A stretch of DNA of 64,000 nt, from NCBI GenBank assembly GCA_019347575.1, contig JAHWKY010000007.1:62001-126000 (forward strand), given 5' to 3'. The DNA comes from Actinomycetota bacterium. GTDB lineage: Bacteria; Actinomycetota; Nitriliruptoria; Nitriliruptorales; Nitriliruptoraceae. Of the stretch, positions 9,174 through 17,762 are shown in pieces; position 1 is the first letter of the stretch, and every line of letters starts with the position of its first letter. A program made the translations under genes and the position numbers. The notes under the pieces are model-generated. The model ran no database searches, was not told where the DNA came from, and saw only the letters and a list, made by a program, of their open reading frames with translations.

Positions 9174-10477
9174 ACGATCTTCCGATGGGCTGGGAGTGGT
9201 CGAGCCTCGGCGAGATTGGCAAGTACATCAACGGCCGCGGCTTCAAGAAGACCGAGTGGCGCGAGTCCGGCCGACCGATCATCCGCATCCAGAACCTCAC
9301 AGGAACCAGCGACGCTTTCAACTACTTCCAGGGCGAGGCTGACGAACGCCACATCGTCCGGGACGGCGATCTACTCGTCTCCTGGGCTGCGACGCTTGGA
9401 GTCTTCGTATGGCGGGGTCCAGAGGCGGTACTCAACCAGCACATCTTCAAGGTCGTCTCCTACGTGGACCCACGCTTCCATCGGCACCTGCTCGAGCACG
9501 TTCTCGGGGACCTGCAACGGCAGACGCACGGGTCGGGCATGGTCCACATCACAAAGAAGCGGTTCGATGCGACGCCAATCCCAGTGCCACCGCTGAATGA
9601 GCAGGAGCGGATCGTCGCGGCGATCGAGGAGCATCTGTCAGTCTTGGATCGAGCGTCGCTTACGACGAGTGCAGTGGCGGCGCGACTGCCTCGCCTGCTG
9701 GACGCGACCACGCGCCGACTTATCCACGGCCACGGCCCTTCGGGAGAGGCCGAGTTCTCCCAAGACCCCGGGCACCCGTTGCCCGAGGGGTGGTCGTGGA
9801 AGCGTCTTTCCGATCTCGGCGAGATGGGAAGGGGCAAGTCAAAGCATCGACCGCGCAACGATCCCATTCTCTATGGCGGCCCATATCCCTTCATTCAAAC
9901 CGGCGATGTAGCGGCCGCACAGGGTGTGCTAAAGGAGTACAGGAAGACGTATTCAGAAGCGGGGCTGGCTCAGAGCCGGCTCTGGCCTGCCGGCACCGTG
10001 CTCATCACGATCGCAGCCAACATCGCCGACTCGGCGATCCTCGGGCTCGACGCCTGTTTTCCCGACAGCGTGGTCGGCCTGATTCCCGACGTGACAGGCG
10101 TCCGAGCGGAATGGGTCGAGTACTTCCTACGAGTCGAGCAGGAGCGCTTGGAACGATTCGCGCCAGCGACGGCGCAGAAGAACATCAACCTCAGGACTCT
10201 CCGGGCGGTGGTTGTCCCCGTTCCACCTCTGGTCGAGCAAGATCGAATCCTAGACGAGCTCGACACGTGGTCGACGACGGTGTCGGCCCTGTCGAAGTCC
10301 CTTGCTCGCACGAAGCGGCGTGCCGCCAAAGCGCGCCGTTCGATCGTTGCTAGCGCGTTCTCAGGTCGGCTCGTTCAGCAGGATCCCTCAGACGAGCAGG
10401 CGAGCGAGCTGCTCAAACACATCCGTGCCGAGAAGCCGGTGAAGAAGCGTCAATCGAAGACGAAGGTGTCATCGTGA
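9170..10477 (+). CDS. hsdS: type I restriction enzyme specificity subunit
   Basis: 435-aa target-recognition subunit. Two target recognition domains (about 1-190 and 200-410) each end in the conserved coiled-coil spacer, seen twice as PPLNEQERIV and PPLVEQDRIL, with helical spacers RLPRLLDATTRRL and RRAAKARRSIVASAFSGRL. The two different recognition domains imply an asymmetric bipartite target sequence that cannot be read from the protein. It overlaps hsdR by ATGA and hsdM by GTGA, so the three are translationally coupled. Nothing suggests truncation or phase-variable repeats. Confidence 0.94.
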   Translation: MNDLPMGWEWSSLGEIGKYINGRGFKKTEWRESGRPIIRIQNLTGTSDAFNYFQGEADERHIVRDGDLLVSWAATLGVFVWRGPEAVLNQHIFKVVSYVDPRFHRHLLEHVLGDLQRQTHGSGMVHITKKRFDATPIPVPPLNEQERIVAAIEEHLSVLDRASLTTSAVAARLPRLLDATTRRLIHGHGPSGEAEFSQDPGHPLPEGWSWKRLSDLGEMGRGKSKHRPRNDPILYGGPYPFIQTGDVAAAQGVLKEYRKTYSEAGLAQSRLWPAGTVLITIAANIADSAILGLDACFPDSVVGLIPDVTGVRAEWVEYFLRVEQERLERFAPATAQKNINLRTLRAVVVPVPPLVEQDRILDELDTWSTTVSALSKSLARTKRRAAKARRSIVASAFSGRLVQQDPSDEQASELLKHIRAEKPVKKRQSKTKVSS

Positions 10478-11952
10478 GCGACTCGAAGGCGCTCGTCGAC
10501 AAGCTTTGGAACTACTGCAACATCCTGCGGGATGACGGGCTGTCGTACGGAGACTACTTGGAGCAGCTCACCTACCTGCTGTTCCTGAAGATGGCCGAGG
10601 AGCAGCGCCAGCTCGGCCTCGACCGGATCGTGCCGGAGGATCTCGACTGGCCGTCGCTGCTGGAGCTGAAGGGTGAGGCGCTCGAGGCGCACTACATCAC
10701 GATCCTCAACGAACTCGGCCGCAATGGCGACATGCTGGGCGTGGTCTTCCGCAAGGCCCAGAACCGCATCCAGGACCCGGCCAAGCTGGAACGGCTCATC
10801 AAGGACCTCATCGACGGCCAGGAGTGGATGACCCTCGGCGCGGACGTGAAGGGCGACGCGTACGAGGGTCTGCTGGAGAAGAACGCGGCCGACACGAAGT
10901 CCGGCGCCGGCCAGTACTTCACACCTCGGGCGTTGATCTCCGCCATGGTCGAGGTGATGCGGCCGAGCCCGGACATGCGGATTTGCGACCCGGCGTGCGG
11001 CACGGGCGGATTCTTCCTCGCCGCCTACGAGTACATCGTGGGCCACCACCCCCACCTCGACCCCGACCAGAAGAAGCACCTACGCTCAGGCGCGTTCACC
11101 GGCTGGGAGATCGTCGACAACACCGCCAGGCTGTGTGCGATGAACCTGCTGCTGCACGGCATCGAGTCACCCGACTCGGACAGTCCGATCTATGTCGACG
11201 ACGCACTGAGAGCCGATCCGGGTGAGCGGTTCGACATGGTGCTGACCAACCCACCGTTCGGGAAGAAGTCGTCGGTCACGATCGTCAACGCCGAGGGCAA
11301 GGCTGAGCGCCAGTCGATGACGGTGGTGCGAGACGACTTCTGGGCGTCGACGTCGAACAAGCAGCTCAACTTCCTCCAGCACGTCAAGACGCTGCTCAAG
11401 GTTGAAGGCTCGGCGGCGATCGTCGTGCCGGACAACGTGCTCTTCGAGGGCGGCGCCGGCGAGACCATCCGCCGGCGGCTCCTGCACGAGTGCGATGTCC
11501 ACACCCTCCTCCGCCTGCCGACGGGGATCTTCTACGCCCAGGGTGTGAAGGCGAACGTCCTGTTCTTCGACCGCAAGCCGGGCTCCGACACGCCCTGGAC
11601 GAAGGAGCTGTGGATCTACGACCTGCGCACGAACATGCACTTCACGCTCAAGACGAACCCACTCAGCCGCTCCGACCTCGACGACTTCGTTGACTGCTAC
11701 CAGGCCGACGACCGCTCGAAGCGCGAGGAGTCCGAGCGGTTCAAGCGCTTCATGTACGAGGAGCTCGTGGCAAAGGACAAGGCCAGCCTCGACATCTTCT
11801 GGCTCCGCGACGAGAGTCTCGAGGACGTCGACAACCTCCCGCCACCGGGCGTCATCGCCGCCGAGATCGTGGAGGACCTGGAGGCAGCGCTCGCCGAGTT
11901 CTCAGAGCTGGCGGAGTCTCTCGCTGATGTCGGGGGAACTGGGGCTGACTGA
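10474..11952 (+). CDS. hsdM: type I DNA adenine methyltransferase M subunit
   Basis: 492-aa N6-adenine methyltransferase. An N-terminal helical HsdM_N domain (LWNYCNILRDDGLSYGDYLE) leads into an SAM-binding motif DPACGTGGFF at about 172-181 and the catalytic NPPFGKK at 259-265. It modifies host sites and forms the core of the restriction complex. GTG start overlaps hsdS by 4 bp. Gene order R-S-M is less usual than R-M-S. The locus appears complete and likely active. Confidence 0.95.
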   Translation: MSDSKALVDKLWNYCNILRDDGLSYGDYLEQLTYLLFLKMAEEQRQLGLDRIVPEDLDWPSLLELKGEALEAHYITILNELGRNGDMLGVVFRKAQNRIQDPAKLERLIKDLIDGQEWMTLGADVKGDAYEGLLEKNAADTKSGAGQYFTPRALISAMVEVMRPSPDMRICDPACGTGGFFLAAYEYIVGHHPHLDPDQKKHLRSGAFTGWEIVDNTARLCAMNLLLHGIESPDSDSPIYVDDALRADPGERFDMVLTNPPFGKKSSVTIVNAEGKAERQSMTVVRDDFWASTSNKQLNFLQHVKTLLKVEGSAAIVVPDNVLFEGGAGETIRRRLLHECDVHTLLRLPTGIFYAQGVKANVLFFDRKPGSDTPWTKELWIYDLRTNMHFTLKTNPLSRSDLDDFVDCYQADDRSKREESERFKRFMYEELVAKDKASLDIFWLRDESLEDVDNLPPPGVIAAEIVEDLEAALAEFSELAESLADVGGTGAD

Positions 11953-12290
11953 CCCGGCGGAGCCGCGTTGCGCCCGCCGCTCACCGAACCAGCGGAAACC
12001 CTCACCGAGGCGACACGGTCAGTGATGTGGCCGAGGCGCACGGTGTCGTGCGCACATCGCCATCACCGCGCGATCGTCTCTGATCGGTTCGACCGTCCGC
12101 GATGCCAGCTGGCCTTCCGGTGCTCAGAAAGGTGGGTCTGCAGCCGAGTTCGTGATGAAGCGGTCACCCGACCGACGGCGCGGAAAGCCGCGAGATGTTG
12201 CCTTTCGGGGCGTGAAAGGCCACTTCCTGAGAGGTCCGTGAAAGGGTGGGCCTGCACCGTCCTCGCGTCGCCTGATGCGAGGAGGAGCCG
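11953..12290. promoter_or_regulatory. repeat-containing intergenic region ahead of the mobilisation block
   Basis: 338 bp without a convincing gene between hsdM and the mobilisation genes. It contains a perfect 7-bp inverted repeat, GCCTTTC at 12200-12206 and GAAAGGC at 12214-12220, and two near-identical direct repeats: GAAAGGTGGGTCTGCA at 12127-12142 and GAAAGGGTGGGCCTGCA at 12240-12256. The second repeat sits just before the RBS of the next gene. Such repeats ahead of transfer genes fit an operator/promoter or part of an oriT. Confidence 0.4.
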
Positions 12291-13013
12291 ATGGGAACCG
12301 ACACCGTCATCACCTTGTTCGACGAGCTGGATCAGGACTGGTCGCGGCAGATGGCCCGAGGGGAAGGCGCCAGAGCCCTCACGGGATGGCGGCAGCGGGA
12401 GCCGCGCCTCGGCGGGTTCGACAGCGTGCAGCAGCTCATGCGCTTCCTGGGCGATCGTCGGCAGGACCCCGAAGACCAAAGCGACGTGTTGCTGTCGCTG
12501 CTCGAAATCGGTCGTGGCGACGCCCTCGCGCTGAGGCTCGTGCTCCAGCGCTTCGTGCCCGCCTTGAAGCGCATCGCGTCGTGGGACGTCCCGTTCACGC
12601 AGCCCGACTGGAACGCCCGGGTTGTCTCCGCTGCCTACGACGTCATCGCTAGCTATCCGGTCGAGGATCGCCCGCGCGCCGTCTCAGTGAACATCGTGTG
12701 GGACATCCGCAAGCGCTTGTTCTCGGAGCTGGACTCCCATCGCTGCACGCAGGCGGAGCTGCTTGGCGACCTCCCCGAGAACGTGTTCGTGGCGCCGGAC
12801 CCCAGCCAAGCCGTCGAGGCCGCGGCCATGCTGCGGTGGGCGGTTCGGCGTGCACGTGTCGCGCCCAAGGACGCCTTCCTGATCGCCGTCACGCGCGTCG
12901 CCGGCGTCCCACTGACAGAGGTTGCCGCGAAAGAAGGTGTCCCCTGCACGCGTCTGCGTCAGCAGCGTCTGCGGGTCGAGCGGCAGATGCGCCGAGTGCT
13001 GTCCGCGGCATGA
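12291..13013 (+). CDS. sigma-factor-like regulatory protein of the element
   Basis: 240-aa protein. The middle (GRGDALALRLVLQRFVPALKRIA, about 67-89) resembles a sigma-70 region 2 core. The C-terminus (DAFLIAVTRVAGVPLTEVAAKEGVPCTRLRQQRLRVERQMRR) resembles a region 4 helix-turn-helix. Similar sigma-like proteins head transfer regions of actinobacterial integrative elements. ATG with GAGGAG 7 bp upstream. It is first in a tight run of genes leading to the relaxase (its stop overlaps the next start, ATGA). Predicted to control the mobilisation operon, possibly through the repeats just upstream; whether it is a true sigma factor is unknown. Confidence 0.55.
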   Translation: MGTDTVITLFDELDQDWSRQMARGEGARALTGWRQREPRLGGFDSVQQLMRFLGDRRQDPEDQSDVLLSLLEIGRGDALALRLVLQRFVPALKRIASWDVPFTQPDWNARVVSAAYDVIASYPVEDRPRAVSVNIVWDIRKRLFSELDSHRCTQAELLGDLPENVFVAPDPSQAVEAAAMLRWAVRRARVAPKDAFLIAVTRVAGVPLTEVAAKEGVPCTRLRQQRLRVERQMRRVLSAA

Positions 13014-13672
13014 GCCCCCACGGTTCGAATCCAGGTCAGCCCTCGTCCTCCGAGCACATCAATGACGAGCCAACAGGCACGGACGGGTCAGACCGCGTAG
13101 CCGCCCTCCTGGAGATGCTTGACGAGTGGGTCCTCGAGCGGGTGAGGACCGACCCAGACGCCAGCGACCTCCTCGGGCGTCGTGCGCAGCAGGCTCGACG
13201 ACAGGCGTGGGCTCGACAGCGGGCGGCCAGGGATCGGGCCGACGCCGTCTACGAGGAACAGCAGATGCGCTCCTCAGATTGGGGAGCCGTCCTGTCCGAC
13301 GCGCTCGATGACGCCCAGCTCACGCTGGCCGTCGAACGGGTGACGACGCCGGTCGCCGGCATCGACCGACGATCCGTACCGGTCGTCAGGGCGCAGCTGC
13401 TCGCGTGGGCCGTGGCCGTGCACGCCCAGCATCCGGATCAGTTCTTGCGTCTGGCCCTGGGGGCGGACCTCGAGGACGGGCCGAGCCCACCGGCGAATCT
13501 CGAGGAGGGCCTGCCTGAGCCACCGCCAGCCGAGGACCTCGACGACGACCTCAACGCACGGATCGCAGTGGTGCTTCGACGCCGCCCTGATGTCGCCTTC
13601 GAGGCCGTAGCGCCACCCCATGGGGACGGGCCCGCCCTGGAACGGAGCCTCGACCGCTCGCTGAGCCCATGA
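13010..13672 (+). CDS. hypothetical protein of mobilisation block
   Basis: 220-aa acidic, charged protein with no recognised domain. The N-terminus is polar and probably disordered. Residues about 22-80 are a helical, Arg/Ala/Gln-rich stretch with possible coiled coil (RRAQQARRQAWARQRAARDRA region). The C-terminus has a Pro/Glu/Asp-rich linker. The start ATG overlaps the stop of the sigma-like gene, and the next gene follows in 11 bp, so it belongs to the relaxase operon. Could be a relaxosome accessory factor, but nothing in the sequence proves it. Confidence 0.65.
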   Translation: MSPHGSNPGQPSSSEHINDEPTGTDGSDRVAALLEMLDEWVLERVRTDPDASDLLGRRAQQARRQAWARQRAARDRADAVYEEQQMRSSDWGAVLSDALDDAQLTLAVERVTTPVAGIDRRSVPVVRAQLLAWAVAVHAQHPDQFLRLALGADLEDGPSPPANLEEGLPEPPPAEDLDDDLNARIAVVLRRRPDVAFEAVAPPHGDGPALERSLDRSLSP

Positions 13673-13683
13673 CAGGAGTCCCC

Positions 13684-13953
13684 ATGCAAACCACATCGAA
13701 CCTCACTGGGGCGGACAGTCCTCCAGCGGCCGCGACAGACGAGGCAACGGCTGTCACCCGTTCGGCCCGGCTCTGTTGGCACGCCGCACAGATCTGTGAC
13801 GTTCTCCGAGGCGCCCTGGAGGCGCTCCACGCCGCGCTCAACCAGGTCGGCGAGCACACGGACGAGATCATCGGCCTGGCCCTCGACATCGGTCTCGCCA
13901 TCGATGCGCTGACCGTGCCCGTCCCGGCACCCCCAGAAGGGAACGGACAGTGA
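13684..13953 (+). CDS. small helical hypothetical protein
   Basis: 89-aa protein with a polar first 30 residues and a helical C-terminal half (HAAQICDVLRGALEALHAAL, then IIGLALDIGLAIDALTV), amphipathic and perhaps oligomerising. ATG 13684 has GGAG 6 bp upstream and is preferred over ATG 13669. The stop overlaps the next GTG start by 4 bp. No family recognised. Confidence 0.6.
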   Translation: MQTTSNLTGADSPPAAATDEATAVTRSARLCWHAAQICDVLRGALEALHAALNQVGEHTDEIIGLALDIGLAIDALTVPVPAPPEGNGQ

Positions 13954-14663
13954 GTGCACCGCACAAGACACCCGCGTTCCGCAACTCAGCCGAGTACCTG
14001 GTCGCCATCACCATCCGCGTTGAAGGCGGCGCACGGCGACAGACCGCACATAGGCGGGCGGAGATCATCGCAGAACGTCTCGCCAACGCAGCAAGCCGAG
14101 CGGCTCACGTCGTCGAGGTCACCGCCACCGCGGGCCCATCCCATGACGGGACCGGGTCGTTCGCGGAGCGGGTCCGCTTCTCGGCCGCGAACACCGGCCG
14201 TGGCACCTCAGCCGAGCCGGACAAGCTCGACCGCTACCTCGACCCCGAGTTCGAGCTCGCGCTCGCGTCTCTGGCAGAGGCCAAAGCCCAGGACACTGCT
14301 CTCCGCGAGGCAGACCGCGAACGGCGCCGCTCCCTGGGTTGCCTCAAGGCCTTCCGTGTCGGCTCGGAGGACGTCGCGCGCTGCGCCTGCGTGTACTGCG
14401 CCCCGGACGACCACGAGCAGCAGCTGTGGCTCGCGGAAGCCGGCCAGGTCAACGTGCTGCGACCCCCCCGTTGCATCTGCGGCCGCCCCGTCCCACTACC
14501 TGGGAACCGCTGCGCACGACGTCACGACCACGAATTGGTCGTGCTCGAAGGAGACCCTGACTCGCTTCGACGGCTGGCACGAGGCTCGGGGCGCGACACG
14601 CCCGAACGCGACCAGCAGCCGCGTCGACCCGATGGTCCCGATCTCGCCCCGCCCGGGCGCTGA
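13950..14663 (+). CDS. hypothetical protein with cysteine-rich, zinc-finger-like centre
   Basis: 237-aa protein. Residues 1-60 are mixed; residues about 85-125 are acidic and helical; residues about 126-190 have repeated Cys pairs (LGCL, RCACVYC, RCICGRP, NRC) that could bind zinc. The C-terminal tail is rich in Arg, Asp and Pro. It lies directly upstream of the relaxase and is coupled to the gene before it (GTGA overlap). A DNA-binding accessory of the relaxosome is plausible from position and Cys pattern only. Not a recognised family. Confidence 0.6.
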   Translation: MSAPHKTPAFRNSAEYLVAITIRVEGGARRQTAHRRAEIIAERLANAASRAAHVVEVTATAGPSHDGTGSFAERVRFSAANTGRGTSAEPDKLDRYLDPEFELALASLAEAKAQDTALREADRERRRSLGCLKAFRVGSEDVARCACVYCAPDDHEQQLWLAEAGQVNVLRPPRCICGRPVPLPGNRCARRHDHELVVLEGDPDSLRRLARGSGRDTPERDQQPRRPDGPDLAPPGR

Positions 14664-14683
14664 GCCATCCGAGGGAGTTCGCC

Positions 14684-14902
14684 ATGACGCGGCACGTGCT
14701 CTGCAGCGAAGACCCGGACCCCACGTTCCGCCAGGTGTCATCGCGGCCCCTGCGCGCCCAGCACCTTCTACGTGGGCCCGGAACGACCTCGGCCGTGCTC
14801 GCGGCGTCACCTTTCCCCACCCCCCAGCGCGCTCACAGACTTGCACTGGCGTGCAGGCCCGCCCGGCGCCCCTCCCGTGGACCTGGGGGTGGCGCGTGCT
14901 GA
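14684..14902 (+). CDS. possible small ORF overlapping the relaxase start
   Basis: 72-codon ORF with a good GAGGGAG RBS 7 bp before ATG. Its stop TGA lies inside the first codons of the relaxase (GTGCTGA), an arrangement that could couple translation. The product is Arg/Pro-rich with no recognisable fold, so it may be a leader peptide or a chance ORF. The same DNA also holds the hairpin at 14842-14855. Confidence 0.35.
   Translation: MTRHVLCSEDPDPTFRQVSSRPLRAQHLLRGPGTTSAVLAASPFPTPQRAHRLALACRPARRPSRGPGGGAC
14842..14855 (+). other. hairpin just upstream of the relaxase, candidate nic-proximal element
   Basis: TGCAC and GTGCA form a perfect 5-bp stem with loop TGGC, 40 bp before the relaxase start. 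MobF relaxases bind a small hairpin next to their nick site, so this is one candidate oriT component; the repeats at 12127-12256 are another. No known nic sequence is recognised. Confidence 0.25.
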
Positions 14903-17751
14903 ACGTCGGCAAACTCGCCTCCGGAGGCGAGGACTACTACCTCTCGCAGGTCGCGACCAGCGTCGAGGAGTACTACACCGGCGAGGGCGAGGCTCCCGGA
15001 CGCTGGCTCGGCCGCGCATCGCCACGCCTGGGGCTGTCCGGCGAGGTCGATGCCGACGAGCTGCGGGCTGTCCTGGGCGGTCGTGACCCCACCACCGGCG
15101 AGGCCCTGCTCTCGCGTCCGCGTAAGGTGCCCGGCTTCGACCTGACGTTCCGAGCGCCCAAGTCGGTGTCACTGGCGTGGGCGCTCTCGGACGTCGAGAC
15201 CTCACGGGAGGTTCGCCGCGCCCACGAAGCGGCGGTCGCCGCGGCCGTCGACTATCTGGAGCGGCATGCCGCCTTCACACGCCGAGGCGCTGGAGGCGCC
15301 GAGCGCGTCCCCGTCGAGGGCTTCGTGGGCGCGGGCTTCCGCCACCGCGCCTCGCGGGCGCACGATCCCCTCTTGCACACGCACGTCCTGGTGCCCAACC
15401 TCGTCTACACCCCCGACGACGACACCTGGCGCACGCTCGACGGTCGCCAGCTGTACCTGCACGCCAAGACCGCCGGCTACCTCTACCAAGCCCACCTCCG
15501 CCACGAGCTGACCCGCCGCCTTGGCACCGACTGGGGACCCGTCCGCAACGGCTACGCCGACATCGACGGCGTGCCACGCGACGTCATCGAGGCCTTCAGC
15601 CGCCGTCGCTCACAGATCCTCGACGAGCTGGAGCGAGTCGGACAGTCGTCCGCCCGTGCCGCACAGGTCGCCACCCTGGCGACCCGCCCGACGAAGACAG
15701 CGGAGCCTGCCGGTCTCCGCGAGCAGTGGCAGCGCCGTGCCGCCCAGCTCGACTTCGACGACGAATCCGTCGCAGATCTCACGGGTCGGACCACGCCTCC
15801 CCAGCCGGACAGGTCGTCGTTGCGGATGGCCGCCGAAGATCTTCTCAGCGAGCAGGGCCTCACCGCACGCGCCTCGACGTTCACGCGTCGCGACGCACTC
15901 CAAGCTTGGTGCCTGAAGCTCCCCCTCGGAGCGGAGGTCGCCGACATCGAGCGGCTGGCCGACCACTTGCTGGAGGGCGAGGCCAGGACGGTGCGGCTGT
16001 CCAGCCACGGCAGTGACGTCCGTCACCTGGCGAGCGCAGGCATCCGACTGCGCGACGGTCGCCTCGTCGCCGTCACCGAGCGGCGCTATTCCACCCTCGA
16101 GCTTCTCGCTCTGGAGCAGCAGCTCGTCGAGCAGGCCGTCGCCCGGCGGGACGCTGGCGTGGCAACCGTGGACCCGGCGGAGGTCGAGCGCTGCCTGGCA
16201 GGTCGGTCCTGGCTGTCCGACCAGCAGGCAGAAGCCGTCCACCACCTGACACAGTCGGGAGACGGGGTGGCTGTCGTCGTTGGTCGCGCCGGGTCGGGCA
16301 AGACCTCGATGCTGGGCGCCGCACGTGCCGCGTGGGAACGCGCTGGCATCCCGGTGGTGGGGTGCGCGCTGGCGGCTCGTGCCGCGCTCGAGCTGCAGAA
16401 CGGCGCGGCTATCCCGTCGATGACGATCGCGCGCCTGCTCGCCGACATCCAGCGACCGGGCGGCGGCCTCCCGGCAGGCGGCGTGCTCGTGATCGACGAG
16501 GCGGCCATGGTCGGCACCCGCACTTTGGCGCGCTTCCTCGACGAGGCCAACCAGATCGGCACGAAGGTCGTCCTCGTCGGCGACCACCACCAGCTGCCCG
16601 AGATCGACGCCGGCGGCGCCTTCGCAGGACTGGTCAACCGCCTTCCCGCCATCGAACTGACGGACAACCGCCGACAACAGCAGGCCTGGGAACGCGACGC
16701 CCTCGACGAGCTGCGCGACGGGAACGTCCGAGACGCCCTGGACGCCTACCTCCTCCACGATCGAGTGGTCGTCGGAGACACCGCCGCTGCGCTGCGAGAG
16801 CAGCTCGTCGGCGACTGGTGGCAGGCGGTCGCCGAGTTCGGCGACGACGCCCTGATGATCGCTGCCCGCCGCGTCGACATCGACGACCTGAACGCCCGTG
16901 CGCGCGAACACTTGACCGCCGCCGGCGAACTCCACGGGCCCGCGCTCATCGCAGCGGGGCGCGAGTTCCACCGCGGCGACCGCATCCTGTGCCTGCGCAA
17001 CCACCGCTCCGTCGGAGTTCTCAACGGCACGCGCGGCACCGTCACCCGCATCGACCACATCCCCCGCAGCTTGACCTTCACCCGCGACGACACCGGCGAG
17101 TCCGTCGTATTGCCGACGGACTACCTGGACGCCGGCTGGGTCGACCATGGCTACGCGCTCACCGCGCACAAGGCACAGGGCCTGACCTGCGAAGCCACGT
17201 TCGTCCTGGCCGACCAGACCATCTACCGCGAGTGGGGTTACGTGGCCTTGTCGCGTGGCCGTCAGCTCAACCGCCTCTACGTCGTCGAGGACCCACAGGA
17301 TCCCGATCCGCCCGACGACCCGACGCATCCACAGACACTGCAAGGCGAAGACCGTCCCGCCGAAGTGCGTGTGGCTGCCGAACTCCGGCGCAGCCACCAG
17401 CAGGTCTGCGCGATCGAGCACCTCCCCGAGGCCTCACACGAAGCCGTCGGTGAGACCCACGCTGCCGAGTTCGATCCGCCCTCCTACATCACGCGTGTTC
17501 TCGGAGCCCGGCCTTCGCACGCTGGTAAACGACGGATCTGGCGTGAGGCCGTTTCCGCTGTCGAGGCATACCGCGAAGCCCAGGCGGTGACCGACAACGA
17601 GCAGCCCCTCGGCCCTCGACCCGACGCGCCGAGGGAGCGGGAGTCGTACAACGCGGCGCTCCGCCAGCTTCTACACGCTCGTCGTCAGATCCAACCGGTC
17701 CGAGAGGCGGGTCCTGACCAGGCCCGCGACCTCGGCGTCGGTCTGGCCTGA
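14896..17751 (+). CDS. MobF (TrwC/TraI-type) relaxase-helicase
   Basis: Conjugative relaxase that nicks oriT and unwinds the transferred strand, 951 aa. N-terminal TrwC relaxase domain: paired Tyr at 14-15 (DYYLSQ) and 26-27 (EEYY), and a histidine cluster in HRASRAHDPLLHTH ending at His161 and His163. The C-terminal SF1 helicase has GRAGSGKTSM at about 462-471, VIDEAAMVG, LVGDHHQLPEIDAGG and the motif VI-like TAHKAQGLT. GTG 14896 is chosen because the open frame upstream is low-quality and MLNVGKLASGGEDYY is the normal relaxase N-terminus. Domains are complete, so mobilisation is likely functional. Confidence 0.93.
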   Translation: MLNVGKLASGGEDYYLSQVATSVEEYYTGEGEAPGRWLGRASPRLGLSGEVDADELRAVLGGRDPTTGEALLSRPRKVPGFDLTFRAPKSVSLAWALSDVETSREVRRAHEAAVAAAVDYLERHAAFTRRGAGGAERVPVEGFVGAGFRHRASRAHDPLLHTHVLVPNLVYTPDDDTWRTLDGRQLYLHAKTAGYLYQAHLRHELTRRLGTDWGPVRNGYADIDGVPRDVIEAFSRRRSQILDELERVGQSSARAAQVATLATRPTKTAEPAGLREQWQRRAAQLDFDDESVADLTGRTTPPQPDRSSLRMAAEDLLSEQGLTARASTFTRRDALQAWCLKLPLGAEVADIERLADHLLEGEARTVRLSSHGSDVRHLASAGIRLRDGRLVAVTERRYSTLELLALEQQLVEQAVARRDAGVATVDPAEVERCLAGRSWLSDQQAEAVHHLTQSGDGVAVVVGRAGSGKTSMLGAARAAWERAGIPVVGCALAARAALELQNGAAIPSMTIARLLADIQRPGGGLPAGGVLVIDEAAMVGTRTLARFLDEANQIGTKVVLVGDHHQLPEIDAGGAFAGLVNRLPAIELTDNRRQQQAWERDALDELRDGNVRDALDAYLLHDRVVVGDTAAALREQLVGDWWQAVAEFGDDALMIAARRVDIDDLNARAREHLTAAGELHGPALIAAGREFHRGDRILCLRNHRSVGVLNGTRGTVTRIDHIPRSLTFTRDDTGESVVLPTDYLDAGWVDHGYALTAHKAQGLTCEATFVLADQTIYREWGYVALSRGRQLNRLYVVEDPQDPDPPDDPTHPQTLQGEDRPAEVRVAAELRRSHQQVCAIEHLPEASHEAVGETHAAEFDPPSYITRVLGARPSHAGKRRIWREAVSAVEAYREAQAVTDNEQPLGPRPDAPRERESYNAALRQLLHARRQIQPVREAGPDQARDLGVGLA

Positions 17752-17762
17752 AGGGAGACACC

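Noticed and set aside
13010-13040. GGTTCGAATCC at about 13022, like the tRNA T-arm, as attR
   Set aside because: Only 11 bases match tRNA-Arg, it is inside a coding gene, and conjugation genes continue beyond it.
15610-17421. Long minus-strand ORF (603 codons) opposite the relaxase
   Set aside because: It is antisense to clear relaxase/helicase motifs and its protein is low-complexity Val/Gly/Arg/Asp; a shadow ORF of GC-rich coding DNA.
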